Shown here piece by piece: positions 45,946-55,817 of a stretch of DNA of 64,000 nt. The notes below the pieces were generated by a model, which was not told the origin of the DNA, did no database searches, and worked only from the letters and a program-made list of their open reading frames with translations. Both the position numbers and the translations under genes were made by a program. Where the stretch lies: the NCBI RefSeq assembly GCF_014698115.1, contig NZ_JACJSJ010000009.1, positions 62,001 to 126,000 of the forward strand, given 5' to 3'. The DNA is from Nostoc sp. FACHB-973. GTDB lineage: Bacteria; Cyanobacteriota; Cyanobacteriia; Cyanobacteriales; Nostocaceae. Position 1 is the first letter of the stretch; each line of letters starts with the position of its first letter.

Positions 45946-46535
45946 AGCTGACAAATCAGGTAAATATACCCACCATTTTGTTCAGCCTGAGCATTTTTCC
46001 TTTTTACAATTTGATACTAATACTTTTAGCCTCCAAAGTAACCTCAGGAGGCTAAATTTGCATAAATTAGTAAATTGACATCTTGCACGTCATGAGGTAG
46101 AGCGATTATAATTCACGCTTATTACCATTTATTTCCCTACCTCCTTCAAGTCCCCACCTTGGAAAGTTTTCTCCATACTGGAGAAGACAGCATTTTAGTT
46201 TTTCCTAACCAGGGAAACTATGGAACATTAGGCATAACACCTAATTTTCTGCCAGCAGGAAGGGTTAAACAAGGTAGATATACCTATTTATGACAAAAGC
46301 GAGCTTATTTTCTGGAATAAGACTTGGCCGACTTGGGTGGTATATCAGTGGGATTAGGTGCAAGATATCAGAGCGAAAAAAATTCCACACTTAGGATGTG
46401 GGCAATCTGTCAAACACTTGTTATCTTTCTTAATACGGAGGAACAAATGAGGGACAGATAGAAGTCCAACTATTATCCCATTTGGACTTCTGTAAACGAT
46501 ATCACCTTTACGCGTTGTTTTTTCGGAGTTAACTT
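45946..46535 (+). promoter_or_regulatory. nblA upstream region with two perfect hairpins and a possible NtcA site
   Basis: Hairpin TTTAGCCTCC/GGAGGCTAAA spans 46025-46056, probably terminating the PP2C operon. A second perfect 10-bp inverted repeat, AGAAGTCCAA/TTGGACTTCT, spans 46460-46491. GTA-N8-CAC at 46492-46505 differs from the NtcA consensus GTA-N8-TAC by one base and is very close to the start codon. No gene is seen in the stretch. Confidence 0.45.
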
Positions 46536-46733
46536 ATGAACCAACCAATGAACTTATCCTTAGAACAGCAATTCAGCATATGCTCATTTGCCACTCAGGT
46601 GCAGAACATGAGCCATGAGCAAGCCAAAGACTTTTTGGTCAAGCTGTATGAGCAAATGGTAGTGCGGGAAGCAACTTATCAAGAACTTCTTAAGCACCAG
46701 TGGGGCTTAGATTCTGGTTCCACTATGGCATAG
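46536..46733 (+). CDS. nblA: phycobilisome degradation protein NblA
   Basis: A 65-residue NblA of normal length. The sequence 'LSLEQQFSICSFATQVQNMS' with 'HEQAKDFLVKLYEQMVVREA' and 'TYQELLKHQWGL' is the helical-hairpin core of the family. NblA binds phycobiliproteins and delivers them to the Clp protease when nitrogen or sulfur is scarce. The gene is alone, with a 630-bp upstream region that carries an inverted repeat. The bleaching regulator nblR lies 13 kb downstream in the window. Confidence 0.97.
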   Translation: MNQPMNLSLEQQFSICSFATQVQNMSHEQAKDFLVKLYEQMVVREATYQELLKHQWGLDSGSTMA

Positions 46734-47202
46734 AGTCGTTCTGATGTCGCAGTGGGCGACCTCCTTCTCTTGCTTGGTTCCAACGAAGGAAAAGAGCTGG
46801 GGATGCCGGGGCGTCAACTCCGATAAATAATTTCACAAACCTGTGGCAAAAGTCAAACTCACGAGATTAATCAAGAATGAGTAAAGTCTCCTATGGTAGA
46901 CTTGCTAGACTGTAAAGTTAATTTGAGATTTTAGCTACAATCCACTGTGTACTTTAGCCCAAGTCTTCAAAGGTTGTCTAGTGCGAGAATCACACCTGCG
47001 TAAATTTATCCCAAACAAAGTCATGCACAAAGAAGTATGTACACGCTACTTAAACACCCTAACTTATTGAGTTAGCAATTTCACTATTTATACATATAAC
47101 TAGAACTTGGAACGTTATATATATTTTGTTTATAAAAATTTACAATTTTTGAGTTAATGCTCTTTTTTCACAGAGAAAACATGTAACATTTATTAATTAT
47201 TC
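46734..47202. other. 470-bp region between nblA and the convergent kinase gene
   Basis: A short GTCGC/GGCGAC stem near 46748-46762 could end the nblA transcript. The remainder is AT-rich and shows nothing recognisable. Confidence 0.4.
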
Positions 47203-48759
47203 CTAGTTGGAAAGATCGTATGGAGAGTCTGTATCAATACTTTCGAGTTTTGCTAGGATTTGAGGCTTAATCTTTTCGTACTCGCTTTTGAGTAAATTTT
47301 TACTAATTTGCGGATCGGCAGAAGACATCAAAGTATTGCTGATTTTGACCCACTCTTGCAGTCGTTGACGTTGGGCAGAAGCGACGCTGGAAAGCAGGAT
47401 ATGACTACAGCAACTTGGTGTTTCTCGTGCAAAAAACAACAGACGGTAGTAACCTGTTTGGTGTAGCAAGCGGGCAACTTCTTGACCAAGACTGGTTTTG
47501 AGATCGAGGTAGTAATGTAACCATTTAGCGCCGTGTTTGCGGTTGTAAATGACGGTAATCCACAACAGCACCGGGTGGGGAACGGAGATGAAAAGAAATT
47601 GATTATAGCGGGTACAAACCAGGCGCTTTTGAATTTCCTGTTGGGGTAGCATTACCCACAAGGCTGGTAAAACCTCCCCATTTGTATGTATCGCCTGGGG
47701 AAAGACAATATCCGCAATTGGTTTATTTTGAGGCCAGGAAACGCTATTAGCAATTTCATCGTTTGAGGAGGATATCCGTAAATCGGCTTTCGTCTTTTGC
47801 TCAACCTCAGCACTAACTGTCAATGTAGCAGGAACTAGCGCATAGGTGTTCTGCCTGATTTTGCGTGTGTGGTCAGGTTGGTCTACGGTTGCTAAAACTT
47901 TCAGAATTTCACTAATGCTTTGGGGGCGATCGCGTGCTACTTTGGCTAGACAACTCATCACCAAATTTTCTATTTCTTTTGGTAATTCTAATCCGGGGGA
48001 AACTTCAGCAAAAGAACGTGGCTTTTGATAGTGATGTGTTTTATACCATGCTCCAAAAGAGTGAGTTGGCGCCACCAAGGGCATTTTGCCGGTAAGCATC
48101 TCAAACATCATTACGCCCAAACTATAAATATCAGAACGATTGTCTAATTCCTTACCCTCCATCTGTTCGGGAGAAGAATAAGCCAGTGTTCCTAAATAAA
48201 ATTTTGTATGGTCGCCATCTGACTGTAATAACTTAGCAATCCCAAAATCTAAAACCTTGACCAATTCTCCAAAACTCGGATCTTGAATCACCAGCATATT
48301 GCTTGGCTTGACATCACGATGGATAATTGGGCAAATTGTGCCCTCAACTGGGATGCCATCATGAGCGCACTGTAAACCCAGGCTGAGTTGACGCGCCATA
48401 CTGAGAAATCTTGCTAAAGGCAGCCGTTGCTTGCGAATAATATTGTTTAGGCTTTGTCCTTGTAGGTATTCCATAACGTAGAACGGAGTATTATTGTCAT
48501 CTACGCCATAGTCCATCACTCGGACTATATGGATACTTTTTTGCCCTAGTAAAGCACAAGTTTTCGCTTCTCGCTCAAAGCGGTCTTGCAGTCGCATCTT
48601 TTCATTTTGGATTGATAGAGCGAGGAACTTCACAGCAACAGGTACACCACCCAACAAAATATCCTTAGCACGATAAACTCGACCCATTGCTCCAGTACCG
48701 ATTAACTCTTGGAGTTGGTAGCGTTTGCTGAGTAAGCGACCAATGTTGGGGTCTGACAT
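47203..48759 (-). CDS. serine/threonine protein kinase
   Basis: A 518-residue Hanks-type kinase started at ATG 48759 ('MSDPNIGRLLSKRYQL'); a TTG at 48816 would extend it by 19 residues. The catalytic domain (about 8-290) shows 'LIGTGAMGRVYRAKD', 'VAVKFLALS', 'IIHRDVKPSNMLV' and 'KVLDFGIAKLLQ'. About 290-375 is a polar linker. The C-terminal 140 residues ('WLHYYLDLKTSLGQEVARLL', 'YYRLLFFARETPSC') form a domain I do not recognise that recurs in cyanobacterial kinases. No transmembrane segment is clear. Substrates are unknown. Confidence 0.92.
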   Translation of the reverse strand: MSDPNIGRLLSKRYQLQELIGTGAMGRVYRAKDILLGGVPVAVKFLALSIQNEKMRLQDRFEREAKTCALLGQKSIHIVRVMDYGVDDNNTPFYVMEYLQGQSLNNIIRKQRLPLARFLSMARQLSLGLQCAHDGIPVEGTICPIIHRDVKPSNMLVIQDPSFGELVKVLDFGIAKLLQSDGDHTKFYLGTLAYSSPEQMEGKELDNRSDIYSLGVMMFEMLTGKMPLVAPTHSFGAWYKTHHYQKPRSFAEVSPGLELPKEIENLVMSCLAKVARDRPQSISEILKVLATVDQPDHTRKIRQNTYALVPATLTVSAEVEQKTKADLRISSSNDEIANSVSWPQNKPIADIVFPQAIHTNGEVLPALWVMLPQQEIQKRLVCTRYNQFLFISVPHPVLLWITVIYNRKHGAKWLHYYLDLKTSLGQEVARLLHQTGYYRLLFFARETPSCCSHILLSSVASAQRQRLQEWVKISNTLMSSADPQISKNLLKSEYEKIKPQILAKLESIDTDSPYDLSN

Positions 48760-49688
48760 AGAAAATTTGACTCTAAAAGCAGGTTGTAGGTATTTGGGAG
48801 GAAAAGTGCGTTCCAACTCATACAGCAGAATTGGTTAATTGAGAATACAGAATTCAGGAGTAAAATAGCCTTCATTTCCGGCTACCAAACCTAAATTCTC
48901 TACTTCACCCGGTTACAAACTGCTGTATCTGAATTGTTGAGCCCAGAAATTACTTTCCAGGCTAGTAGTTAAAGTCCATCAGTGGACTAGCTTTTTTCAG
49001 CCCTCTTTGAGAAGACTGAAACTATAACAAATATAGTTTGCAACCAAGACGCTGATTACAACTGGTGCAACATGCTAGATCAAACAAGCAAAAAAGGTAA
49101 ATGTATAGCGACGTTTTGTACTATTCCTGATTTTAATTATGATGTAGTTTTAGTTTGCCCAATTTTGACTAAATAAATAACTCTCAGATCAGCCAAAAAC
49201 ACTGATTAGGGAAGACCACACTCACCAGAGAATTCGGAATTGAGGAGTCAGAATTCCGAATTATAATAGGCTCTCTTCCTAGCTACCAGACCTAGATAGT
49301 GTACTTAATTAACTTGCAATCTGCTGTATGATAGGTGTCGTGCCCCTACAATTTGGGTATTTTTTTAATTGGAAGTCCCTAATACCAAGCATATTTTGGA
49401 ACACCTCCCCTGTAATACCAGGGCGTACCAAGAGACACCAATCATATTATTATGGCAAGGGACTCGGACGCTCGAATACTCTTCTACCGGAAAAAATAAC
49501 TAAATTCGCCGTTTCAGCCAATAAAAAATTAAGGTTTACCCCAGAGTAACGAGTAGGGATATAAAATTCAGTAAGTATGTATAATAGCAGATACTTCTTA
49601 CTTAACCAGTTGTTTAACCTTCTAGCTGATTCTCACTACTAACGGATGTATTATTTATTATTGATATCTGATGGCATTAATTGGTAAT
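48760..49688. other. 930-bp gene-poor region
   Basis: Contains a terminator-like hairpin (48973-48997) and a GGAAGTCCCT motif at 49371-49380, the complement of the AGGGACTTCC end seen at 12180 and 50997. An open frame at 49328-49549 spans this element and is not convincing. Confidence 0.45.
48973..48997 (+). terminator. orphan intrinsic terminator
   Basis: AGTCCA and TGGACT arms with a 4-nt loop are followed by AGC and six T residues on the plus strand. No gene precedes it on that strand, so an untranslated transcript or a repeat origin is possible. Confidence 0.55.
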
Positions 49689-50690
49689 TTATCGTTTTTT
49701 ATGTATGTTATACGACATGTCAAAAACTAATTCGTTACCCATTATATAGTATTGAATTCGACGTTGGATTATATTGTTGATTCTGAACCAAAAATCATAC
49801 AAAAAGTATGGATTTTTAAGCATTTCTGTCAATGCTGTTAACCATTTACCTTGCTTGAAAGGCTCTACAACTTGAGAGTAAGCTAAATTTTTTTTATAGA
49901 CTGCAAGAGTATGAGACAAAGCACGCATTAAAGCTGGATTTTTTTTTACAACTTCTTGTTGCATGAAAGAAGTAGTAGCTTTACAGCTTTGATCTAAACG
50001 TGTCAATCGGCTTTGATGTACAAGGGAGCCGGGGCGTGAGCGGTAAAAATAATAGGGTTTTGGTACAAGGAAAAAGCGAGCGCCCTTGATTAAGCATTTC
50101 AGATCAAGCCAAAAATCTTCAGCTATGCTTAGGGTTTCATCGTACTCAATGGCGTGTTGAAGCAAAAATTCTCGTTTGAATAGAGGCTTGCTCAAACCAA
50201 GATGTAGTCCTGGTTGTCCATAGACATCAGTTTTAACAAAATAAACAACATCAATTTGGACAATTTTATCTATATCTTCTCCACTTTCTTGAATCAATGT
50301 ACTCCAAGGAGATGTCGCACCATCTTTAATGAAATAAAGATCGTCAGCAATCATGTCTGCATTTGTTTCATTTGCTAGTGAAACAAGCTTGGACAATCTT
50401 TCGGGAGCAAACCAATCATCTGAATCAAGTACAGCAATCCATTCGCCTTGGGCTGCTCTGAGGGCGCGATTACGCGCAGCACCAGCCCCAAGGTTTTTTT
50501 GATTAACTATTACTTTGAGACGTTGATCGGTAAAACTTTTAGCAACTTCTACAGTTTTATCACTTGAGCCATCATCCACGAGGATCACTTCAATATCATT
50601 GAGCGTTTGCTCTAAGACTGACGTTATTGCTTTTTGAATATAAGCTTCGGTATTGTAAGCAGGAATAATCACAGATACTTTGGGATTCAC
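49689..50690 (-). CDS. family 2 glycosyltransferase
   Basis: A 333-residue GT-A fold enzyme, beginning at GTG 50690. The N-terminal half has 'KVSVIIPAYNTEAYIQKAI', 'VILVDDGSSDKTVEVAKSF', 'NLGAGAARNRALRAAQGEWI' and the metal-binding 'AVLDSDDWFAPERL'. These give the nucleotide-sugar binding core of GT2. The second half contains 'ETLSIAEDFWLDLKCLIKG', the acceptor/catalytic region. It probably transfers a sugar in polysaccharide or glycolipid synthesis. No other glycan genes lie beside it, so the product cannot be guessed. Confidence 0.92.
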   Translation of the reverse strand: MNPKVSVIIPAYNTEAYIQKAITSVLEQTLNDIEVILVDDGSSDKTVEVAKSFTDQRLKVIVNQKNLGAGAARNRALRAAQGEWIAVLDSDDWFAPERLSKLVSLANETNADMIADDLYFIKDGATSPWSTLIQESGEDIDKIVQIDVVYFVKTDVYGQPGLHLGLSKPLFKREFLLQHAIEYDETLSIAEDFWLDLKCLIKGARFFLVPKPYYFYRSRPGSLVHQSRLTRLDQSCKATTSFMQQEVVKKNPALMRALSHTLAVYKKNLAYSQVVEPFKQGKWLTALTEMLKNPYFLYDFWFRINNIIQRRIQYYIMGNELVFDMSYNIHKKR

Positions 50691-51135
50691 GACATTGATC
50701 TCCTCACGATACTGTGTTTACATTCTTTAATGTACAACACACTGTAAGTTAATTGAATACATCGCACCCCAACACTCATACCAGCCGCTTAATAGAGGGT
50801 TGATATGCCGCATGTAGGCAATCTCTTAATTCAGCACTCAGCCATAATTCAGAGATGCGGTTCGCTTAACGTCTCGTTAACACAGCCTCTGATATCAAAT
50901 CCATTTGTATCAGAATTATTCCTCTTTCCTCTCCCTCTGTACCCTCAGCCTCTGGAGCAGTTTTTTAATTATTTAGATGCTACCGGATTTGATATTAGGG
51001 ACTTCCAGAAAAGAAATTATCCCAAATTATTTGTACATTTTTCGGGTAGCACAGCTGTGCTACCCTACTATGGAATATTTTTTTCCTTGGAAGTGCCTTA
51101 CATCTAAACTTCGGTAATTCAATATCCATTATTGT
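50691..51135. other. 445-bp intergenic region with a MITE-like element
   Basis: Upstream region of the glycosyltransferase gene. It contains the 102-bp inverted-repeat element described at 50997-51098 and no gene. Confidence 0.55.
50997..51098. mobile_element. 102-bp MITE-like element with central palindrome
   Basis: The ends are AGGGACTTCC (50997-51006) and GGAAGTGCCT (51089-51098), inverted copies with one mismatch. A perfect 22-bp palindrome (GGGTAGCACAG and its complement) is at 51044-51065. It is flanked by TT and TA, compatible with a TA-targeting element. Single ends recur at 12180 and 49371. It encodes nothing. Confidence 0.55.
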
Positions 51136-51576
51136 TCATTGACGTTCTAGGCTAGCTTCCATTGTGTTAGTTAAAAAATGACCAGCCAAGATGCCACTAC
51201 TGAGGTAATATGTATCTTCCGAAATTCGGTGCAGGGTTTCAAAGCCACTACGACGCTGACGATCGCCCAATACCCAGTAACGCTGCACAATGGTATCTAA
51301 ACCAATCCAACCCTCGCCTTCAACCTGCCCCAAAATATTATGTTGTAGCAAAAAAGTATACTGACGTTCTCCTTCATGGAGCCGTCCCTTGTATTGTAGA
51401 GAAATTTCCGAGCGATCGCTGCCTGGGAATATCAGCTTCGTGGCCATCGTAAACCAGTTATCTCGATTCCAAGCTACCAAGGTCATACCCTTGACACTAA
51501 TTGGCATACCATTACGTTCCAGCCAATTTCCTTGTATTGTCCAGCGTCCTGATTCTAATAAAAAAGTATGAGCCAC
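51136..51576 (-). CDS. conserved cyanobacterial hypothetical protein
   Basis: A 146-residue protein ('MAHTFLLESGRWTIQGNWLE'). It is rich in beta-strand-forming residues, tryptophans and glycines ('LQYKGRLHEGERQYTFLL', 'GQVEGEGWIGLDTIVQRYWV'), which suggests a lipocalin-like beta-barrel. There is no signal peptide. I do not recognise a named family. It lies alone between a MITE-like element and anmK. Confidence 0.65.
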   Translation of the reverse strand: MAHTFLLESGRWTIQGNWLERNGMPISVKGMTLVAWNRDNWFTMATKLIFPGSDRSEISLQYKGRLHEGERQYTFLLQHNILGQVEGEGWIGLDTIVQRYWVLGDRQRRSGFETLHRISEDTYYLSSGILAGHFLTNTMEASLERQ

Positions 51577-51756
51577 CTTCTATATTTCCTGTCTTGATCG
51601 ACTGCCGCCAAGACTACAGTTATAACAGTGCTGAGTTCTGTTAGCGGTAGCGGGGCGTTGAGCCAGTGCTGAGTTAGCAGTAGAGACAAGGGTTAAAAGT
51701 TTTCCCCTGCTCCCTCATCCCGCTTACCTCCCCCACTCCCTATTCAGCACTAATTA

Positions 51757-53055
51757 CTAACCTTGGTGAATTTCTCCTAAAAGAACTTCACCAGGTGCCC
51801 CAGTGGCAGTAGGTAGGTTACCGGGAATACCCAAATGTCGCCAGTAGGCTAAAACTCCAAAGGCGATCGCTTCTTTAAAATCTGCACTCAAGCCGACTTC
51901 ATCTGTAGTCAAGACTGGTATTGATGCTAATAATAACTGTAATCTCTGCTTCAAATAAAGATTACGACTACCGCCGCCGCATAACAGTACCCCCTGTGGC
52001 ATTTCTGGTAAAAAAGTTTGGTAACTATGAGTAATTGAAGCAGCTGTAAGTTCCGTGAGAGTTGCCAATATGTCAGCAGAATTGAGTTGGTATACTTGGG
52101 CATCTTTTAAACACTGTTCCAGGTATGTCACACCGAATAACTCTCGACCAGTGGATTTAGGCGGTGGCAAATGAAAGTAGTCTTGCCTGAGCCATTGGTC
52201 TACCAATGGATAGCAAGGAGTACCACTCGCTGCCCACTTACCATTTTCATCGTAAGTTTTAGCACCAGCGCTTAAATGCTGCACTGCCAGATCCAACAGA
52301 CTGTTTCCTGGACCAGTATCCCAAGCACGAATTTTTGACAGCCAGTCGCCATGCCGAGGGGGAATATAAGCAACATTACCAATACCACCAATGTTTTGAA
52401 TACAACGTCCTTCCTGGGGATGGCTGAGTAAATAGGCATCGACTCTAGGAACCAGAGGCGCACCATGACCACCAATGGCGATATCAGCAGCCCGGAAGTT
52501 ACTCACAGTTGTAATGCCTGTCAGATGAGCAATTAAGGCACCGCGCCCTAGTTGGAGACTGTAGCCCAGTGGGGAGTAGGGAGTATTTTTCTTTCCTATT
52601 CCCCATTCCCCATTCCCTATTCCCGATTTCCCAACTGGTCGATGATAAACTGTCTGACCGTGGGAGCCAATTAAATTAGCCGGCTGGTGACCATTTTGAA
52701 TATTTTGGGCAGCTTGGGCAAAGGCAAAGGCGATCGCATCATCTATTTCTGCCAATTCTGCCATCGATATGGCAACGCCTGCACAAAGTTCCAATATTCT
52801 TTCTCTGAGTTGAACCGGATAGGGGTATGTTTCCCCAGCTAGCAACTCAATTTTCAGATCCAATTCTTTACCAGAAATCTCTACTAAGGCAGCGTCTATG
52901 CCATCTACAGATGTGCCACTAATTAAACCGATAACGCGAGTAGGGAAACCAATTTCTTCAGTCGGATGCATTGACAGAGAATCTTTTTTGATTACAAGAG
53001 GTAGTTTAGTCATGTTACTACCCATCTGCAAAAAAAACTCAGTACATCTCACCAT
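51757..53055 (-). CDS. anmK: anhydro-N-acetylmuramic acid kinase
   Basis: AnmK opens and phosphorylates 1,6-anhydro-MurNAc, recycling peptidoglycan fragments. The 432-residue protein has the ASKHA-fold motifs '[18 protein letters not shown]', '[12 protein letters not shown]', '[12 protein letters not shown]', '[12 protein letters not shown]' and '[14 protein letters not shown]'. Between 'YHRP' and '[13 protein letters not shown]' a segment of about 20 residues ('[20 protein letters not shown]') is encoded by a GGGGAGTAGGGAGT/CCCCATTCCC repeat that entered in frame. The first 30 residues before '[11 protein letters not shown]' are also extra; ATG 53013 is an alternative start. Its substrate is the product of MltA-type enzymes. 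Confidence 0.93.
   Translation of the reverse strand: MVRCTEFFLQMGSNMTKLPLVIKKDSLSMHPTEEIGFPTRVIGLISGTSVDGIDAALVEISGKELDLKIELLAGETYPYPVQLRERILELCAGVAISMAELAEIDDAIAFAFAQAAQNIQNGHQPANLIGSHGQTVYHRPVGKSGIGNGEWGIGKKNTPYSPLGYSLQLGRGALIAHLTGITTVSNFRAADIAIGGHGAPLVPRVDAYLLSHPQEGRCIQNIGGIGNVAYIPPRHGDWLSKIRAWDTGPGNSLLDLAVQHLSAGAKTYDENGKWAASGTPCYPLVDQWLRQDYFHLPPPKSTGRELFGVTYLEQCLKDAQVYQLNSADILATLTELTAASITHSYQTFLPEMPQGVLLCGGGSRNLYLKQRLQLLLASIPVLTTDEVGLSADFKEAIAFGVLAYWRHLGIPGNLPTATGAPGEVLLGEIHQG
52568..52632. repeat. dispersed repeat inside anmK
   Basis: GGGGAGTAGGGAGTA faces CCCCATTCCCCATTCCCTAT across a short T-rich spacer. This is the same family as the intergenic runs at 22124, 24967 and 27054, here within a coding sequence and in frame. 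Confidence 0.75.
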
Positions 53056-53393
53056 TTTATTTATCAGGAAACAGGGTTCTCAAACACTATCCCTCATCTT
53101 TATTAGTTCTTAATAAACACAATATCCGAAAATACAAATTCTTAATATGCATATTCTAACTTTACATTTTTTATCTTCAGATAAAGAACAGTTAGGCTAC
53201 ATACTATTTTCGGAAAGTAGAACTACTTAATAAGCTTCTCTTTTCGCTCAAATTATTTACCAACTATATGGATTTGTGGGGAAATAGAAATCCAGTATTT
53301 TCGTCCTGTTACTTCTTCTGTAAGACATTACATAATGAACCAAAGTTGCATAACAAATTTCCCTAACTCATAAAATTACAGGCTCCTCAAATT
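53056..53393. other. 338-bp region between divergent anmK and the PEP-CTERM gene
   Basis: AT-rich promoter region for the PEP-CTERM gene. I see no clear operator or hairpin. Confidence 0.45.
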
Positions 53394-54143
53394 ATGTTTA
53401 TTAAAAAAATTGCTTGCATTACTGTTCTATCCTTATCTGCAATCTCGTCATTGATTTATGCAGGCTCAGCCCAGGCTATTTCCTTCAATGTGACCACAGG
53501 GATTGCAGGCCCTAATGGAGAAACTAGCCAAGGTGCTTTTTCTGAGTTTAGTCAGCTTCCGGGTACGACAACTATTAACTTCAATAATGGTCAAGCACCA
53601 ACTACTGGTTTTGCTAAGTATTCATTTGAAACAGGTCAAAACAGCAGTGTTAGGTCAGATGTATGGGCACCTGCCGGTGCAAATGGAGAAGTCAATAACA
53701 CTAACTATTTGGCAGTTTTCAGCGGCGATAAAGTCACAATTAACCTTAATAGTTACCTCAATTATTTCGGTATTGACTGGGGAGCTATTAGTTCCGGTAA
53801 CGTTTTTTCGTTCTACAATGGCGATACTTTGATTAAATCATTTACAACTGAGGATGTTAACCCAGTTGCTCCAATTCATGCGTCACAGCATGGCGGTGAA
53901 GGCAATGGCTACCTTCACTTCTACTCAGATAGTAGCAACGATATTTTCAATAAGATTGTCATCACCCAAGCAGGTGGCGGTGGATTTGAAAGCGACAACC
54001 ATTCTTTCCATGCAGGAACCGAGAGATTTACAGGTTTTGATCCCGAGTCTGTTCCTGAGCCTAGTATTACCTTAGGTATGCTGGCTGTAGGTGGTATTTT
54101 TCTACGGAAGCGCAAGAACGAGAAGTTGCAAAGCGTAAACTAA
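53394..54143 (+). CDS. PEP-CTERM sorting-domain surface protein
   Basis: A 249-residue exported protein. The signal peptide is 'IACITVLSLSAISSLIYAGS' with cleavage after 'AQA'. The mature part (about 30-220) is rich in Gly, Asn, Ser and Thr and predicted beta ('KVTINLNSYLNYFGIDWGAI'). The C-terminus is a PEP-CTERM tail: 'SVPEPSITLGMLAVGGIFL' then 'RKRKNEK'. Exosortase should process it for anchoring or release at the cell surface or sheath. The ligand or role is unknown, but similar proteins are common in filamentous cyanobacteria. Confidence 0.9.
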   Translation: MFIKKIACITVLSLSAISSLIYAGSAQAISFNVTTGIAGPNGETSQGAFSEFSQLPGTTTINFNNGQAPTTGFAKYSFETGQNSSVRSDVWAPAGANGEVNNTNYLAVFSGDKVTINLNSYLNYFGIDWGAISSGNVFSFYNGDTLIKSFTTEDVNPVAPIHASQHGGEGNGYLHFYSDSSNDIFNKIVITQAGGGGFESDNHSFHAGTERFTGFDPESVPEPSITLGMLAVGGIFLRKRKNEKLQSVN

Positions 54144-54253
54144 TTTGATTAAAGACACAAATCCTTGCTCAGTCAGATTTTCTCCATACCCTAACCCCAG
54201 GCTGCACAAGGATTTCAAAACCTCAGGTTAAAAATCAATATGAAATCTTAGCT

Positions 54254-54283
54254 AGGACGAGCTTACTCAGGTAAACTCGTCCT
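54254..54283. terminator. hairpin after the PEP-CTERM gene
   Basis: Perfect arms AGGACGAG and CTCGTCCT, with an inner TTAC/GTAA pairing, lie about 110 bp after the stop codon. There is no T-run. Confidence 0.45.
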
Positions 54284-54400
54284 CATCTCTTGGTGGATTC
54301 TTATACAATATCGTTTAAAACCAAAACATTCACAGAAAACCCAGTTTCTAAAATATCGATATTATAGAAAAGTAGATAAAACTTAAAAAATATTTATCAA

Positions 54401-55816
54401 ATGTTGATTCAATCATCTGGCTTGTCCAAGGTAAAAGATTCAGTCACAGAAAAAATCTTTTTGGGCAATCAACCAAATGCTGAGTTAATTGCAATTCTGG
54501 CAGTATACTTTGTCCAAGGAATTTTAGGGCTATCGCGTCTAGCTGTAAGCTTTTTCCTCAAAGATGAATTGCTATTAAGTCCAGTACAGGTATCGGCTCT
54601 ATTGGGAATTACCTTCCTACCTTGGATGATTAAGCCAGTGTTTGGTTTTATCTCTGATGGCTTACCGATATTTGGCTATCGCAGGCGTCCTTATTTGATT
54701 TTATCCGGGATACTCGGAACTGTTTCCTGGGTAAGTATGGCAACAATAGTTCATACTAGCTGGGCAGCTACAGTAGCGATCGCTCTTAGTTCTCTCTCTG
54801 TTGCAATGAGTGATGTGATAGTTGACTCACTGGTTGTGGAACGAGCTAGAGGCGAATCACAAGCGAAAGCCGGTTCACTACAATCTCTGTGTTGGGGTGC
54901 TTCTGCGATCGGAGGTTTGATAACAGCATACTTTAGCGGTCTGCTCCTACAATACTTTACTACCTACACTGTCTTTTGCATTACCGCCTCATTTCCTTTG
55001 ATTGTTTCAGGGGTAGCTTGGTTAATTGCTGAGTCTCCCATTGGCAAAGATGCTAAAGACACTAATCAAACTAACTCTGTAACAATCAAACATCAACTGG
55101 GGCAACTACGCCAAGCCCTGAGCCAAAAAACAATTTGGCTACCAACACTATTTATCTTCATCTGGCAAGCTACTCCAAGTGCCGATTCAGCCTTTTTCTA
55201 CTTCACTACCAACGAACTACACTTTGAACCAGAATTTTTAGGACGGGTGCATTTGGTGACAAGTTTCGCTTCTTTAGCAGGTGTTTGGATTTTTCAACGT
55301 TTCCTCAAAAGCATTCCTTTTCGTGTGATTTTTACTTGGAGTGCCGTTCTTTCCTCAATTTTGGGGATGACGATGATGTTGTTAGTAACTCACACTAATC
55401 GGCTCTTGGGTATAGATGACCACTGGTTTAGTTTGGGTGATAGTCTTATTCTCTCTGTGATGGGGAAAATTGCCTTTATGCAAGTGATGGTGCTAGCAGC
55501 AAGGCTGTGTCCTTCTGGAGTAGAAGCAACATTATTTGCCTTGTTAATGTCAGTGTTCAATTTAGGAGGAAGCGTTTCCCATGCATTTGGGGCATTAATT
55601 ACCCATTGGCTGGGAATTACAGCAACGAACTTTGATTTGCTTTGGCTGTTGGTGCTAATTACTAACCTCAGTACGCTGTTACCTCTACCATTTGTCAGCT
55701 GGTTACCTAATGCTGAAGATAAAATTCAGACATCAAAGGATGAGCAACAAGCATTTTTGCCGGATTTAATACCTGATTTAGTAGTCAGAGAACCAGAGTC
55801 AGGAGTAGTTGAGTAA
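54401..55816 (+). CDS. BT1-family folate/biopterin transporter
   Basis: A 471-residue polytopic membrane protein with about twelve helices and the folate-biopterin transporter (BT1) signature. Typical segments are 'LAVYFVQGILGLSRLAVSFF', 'LPWMIKPVFGFISDGLPIFG' followed by 'YRRRPYLILSG', and 'VMSDVIVDSLVVERARGES'. Relatives in cyanobacteria and plastids carry folates across membranes. The N-terminal 25 and C-terminal 35 residues are soluble. The gene stop lies just before a Uma2 remnant. Confidence 0.9.
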   Translation: MLIQSSGLSKVKDSVTEKIFLGNQPNAELIAILAVYFVQGILGLSRLAVSFFLKDELLLSPVQVSALLGITFLPWMIKPVFGFISDGLPIFGYRRRPYLILSGILGTVSWVSMATIVHTSWAATVAIALSSLSVAMSDVIVDSLVVERARGESQAKAGSLQSLCWGASAIGGLITAYFSGLLLQYFTTYTVFCITASFPLIVSGVAWLIAESPIGKDAKDTNQTNSVTIKHQLGQLRQALSQKTIWLPTLFIFIWQATPSADSAFFYFTTNELHFEPEFLGRVHLVTSFASLAGVWIFQRFLKSIPFRVIFTWSAVLSSILGMTMMLLVTHTNRLLGIDDHWFSLGDSLILSVMGKIAFMQVMVLAARLCPSGVEATLFALLMSVFNLGGSVSHAFGALITHWLGITATNFDLLWLLVLITNLSTLLPLPFVSWLPNAEDKIQTSKDEQQAFLPDLIPDLVVREPESGVVE

Positions 55817-55817
55817 T

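Noticed and set aside
49328..49549. 73-codon plus-strand frame
   Set aside because: It runs through a GGAAGTCCCT repeat end and has no protein features.
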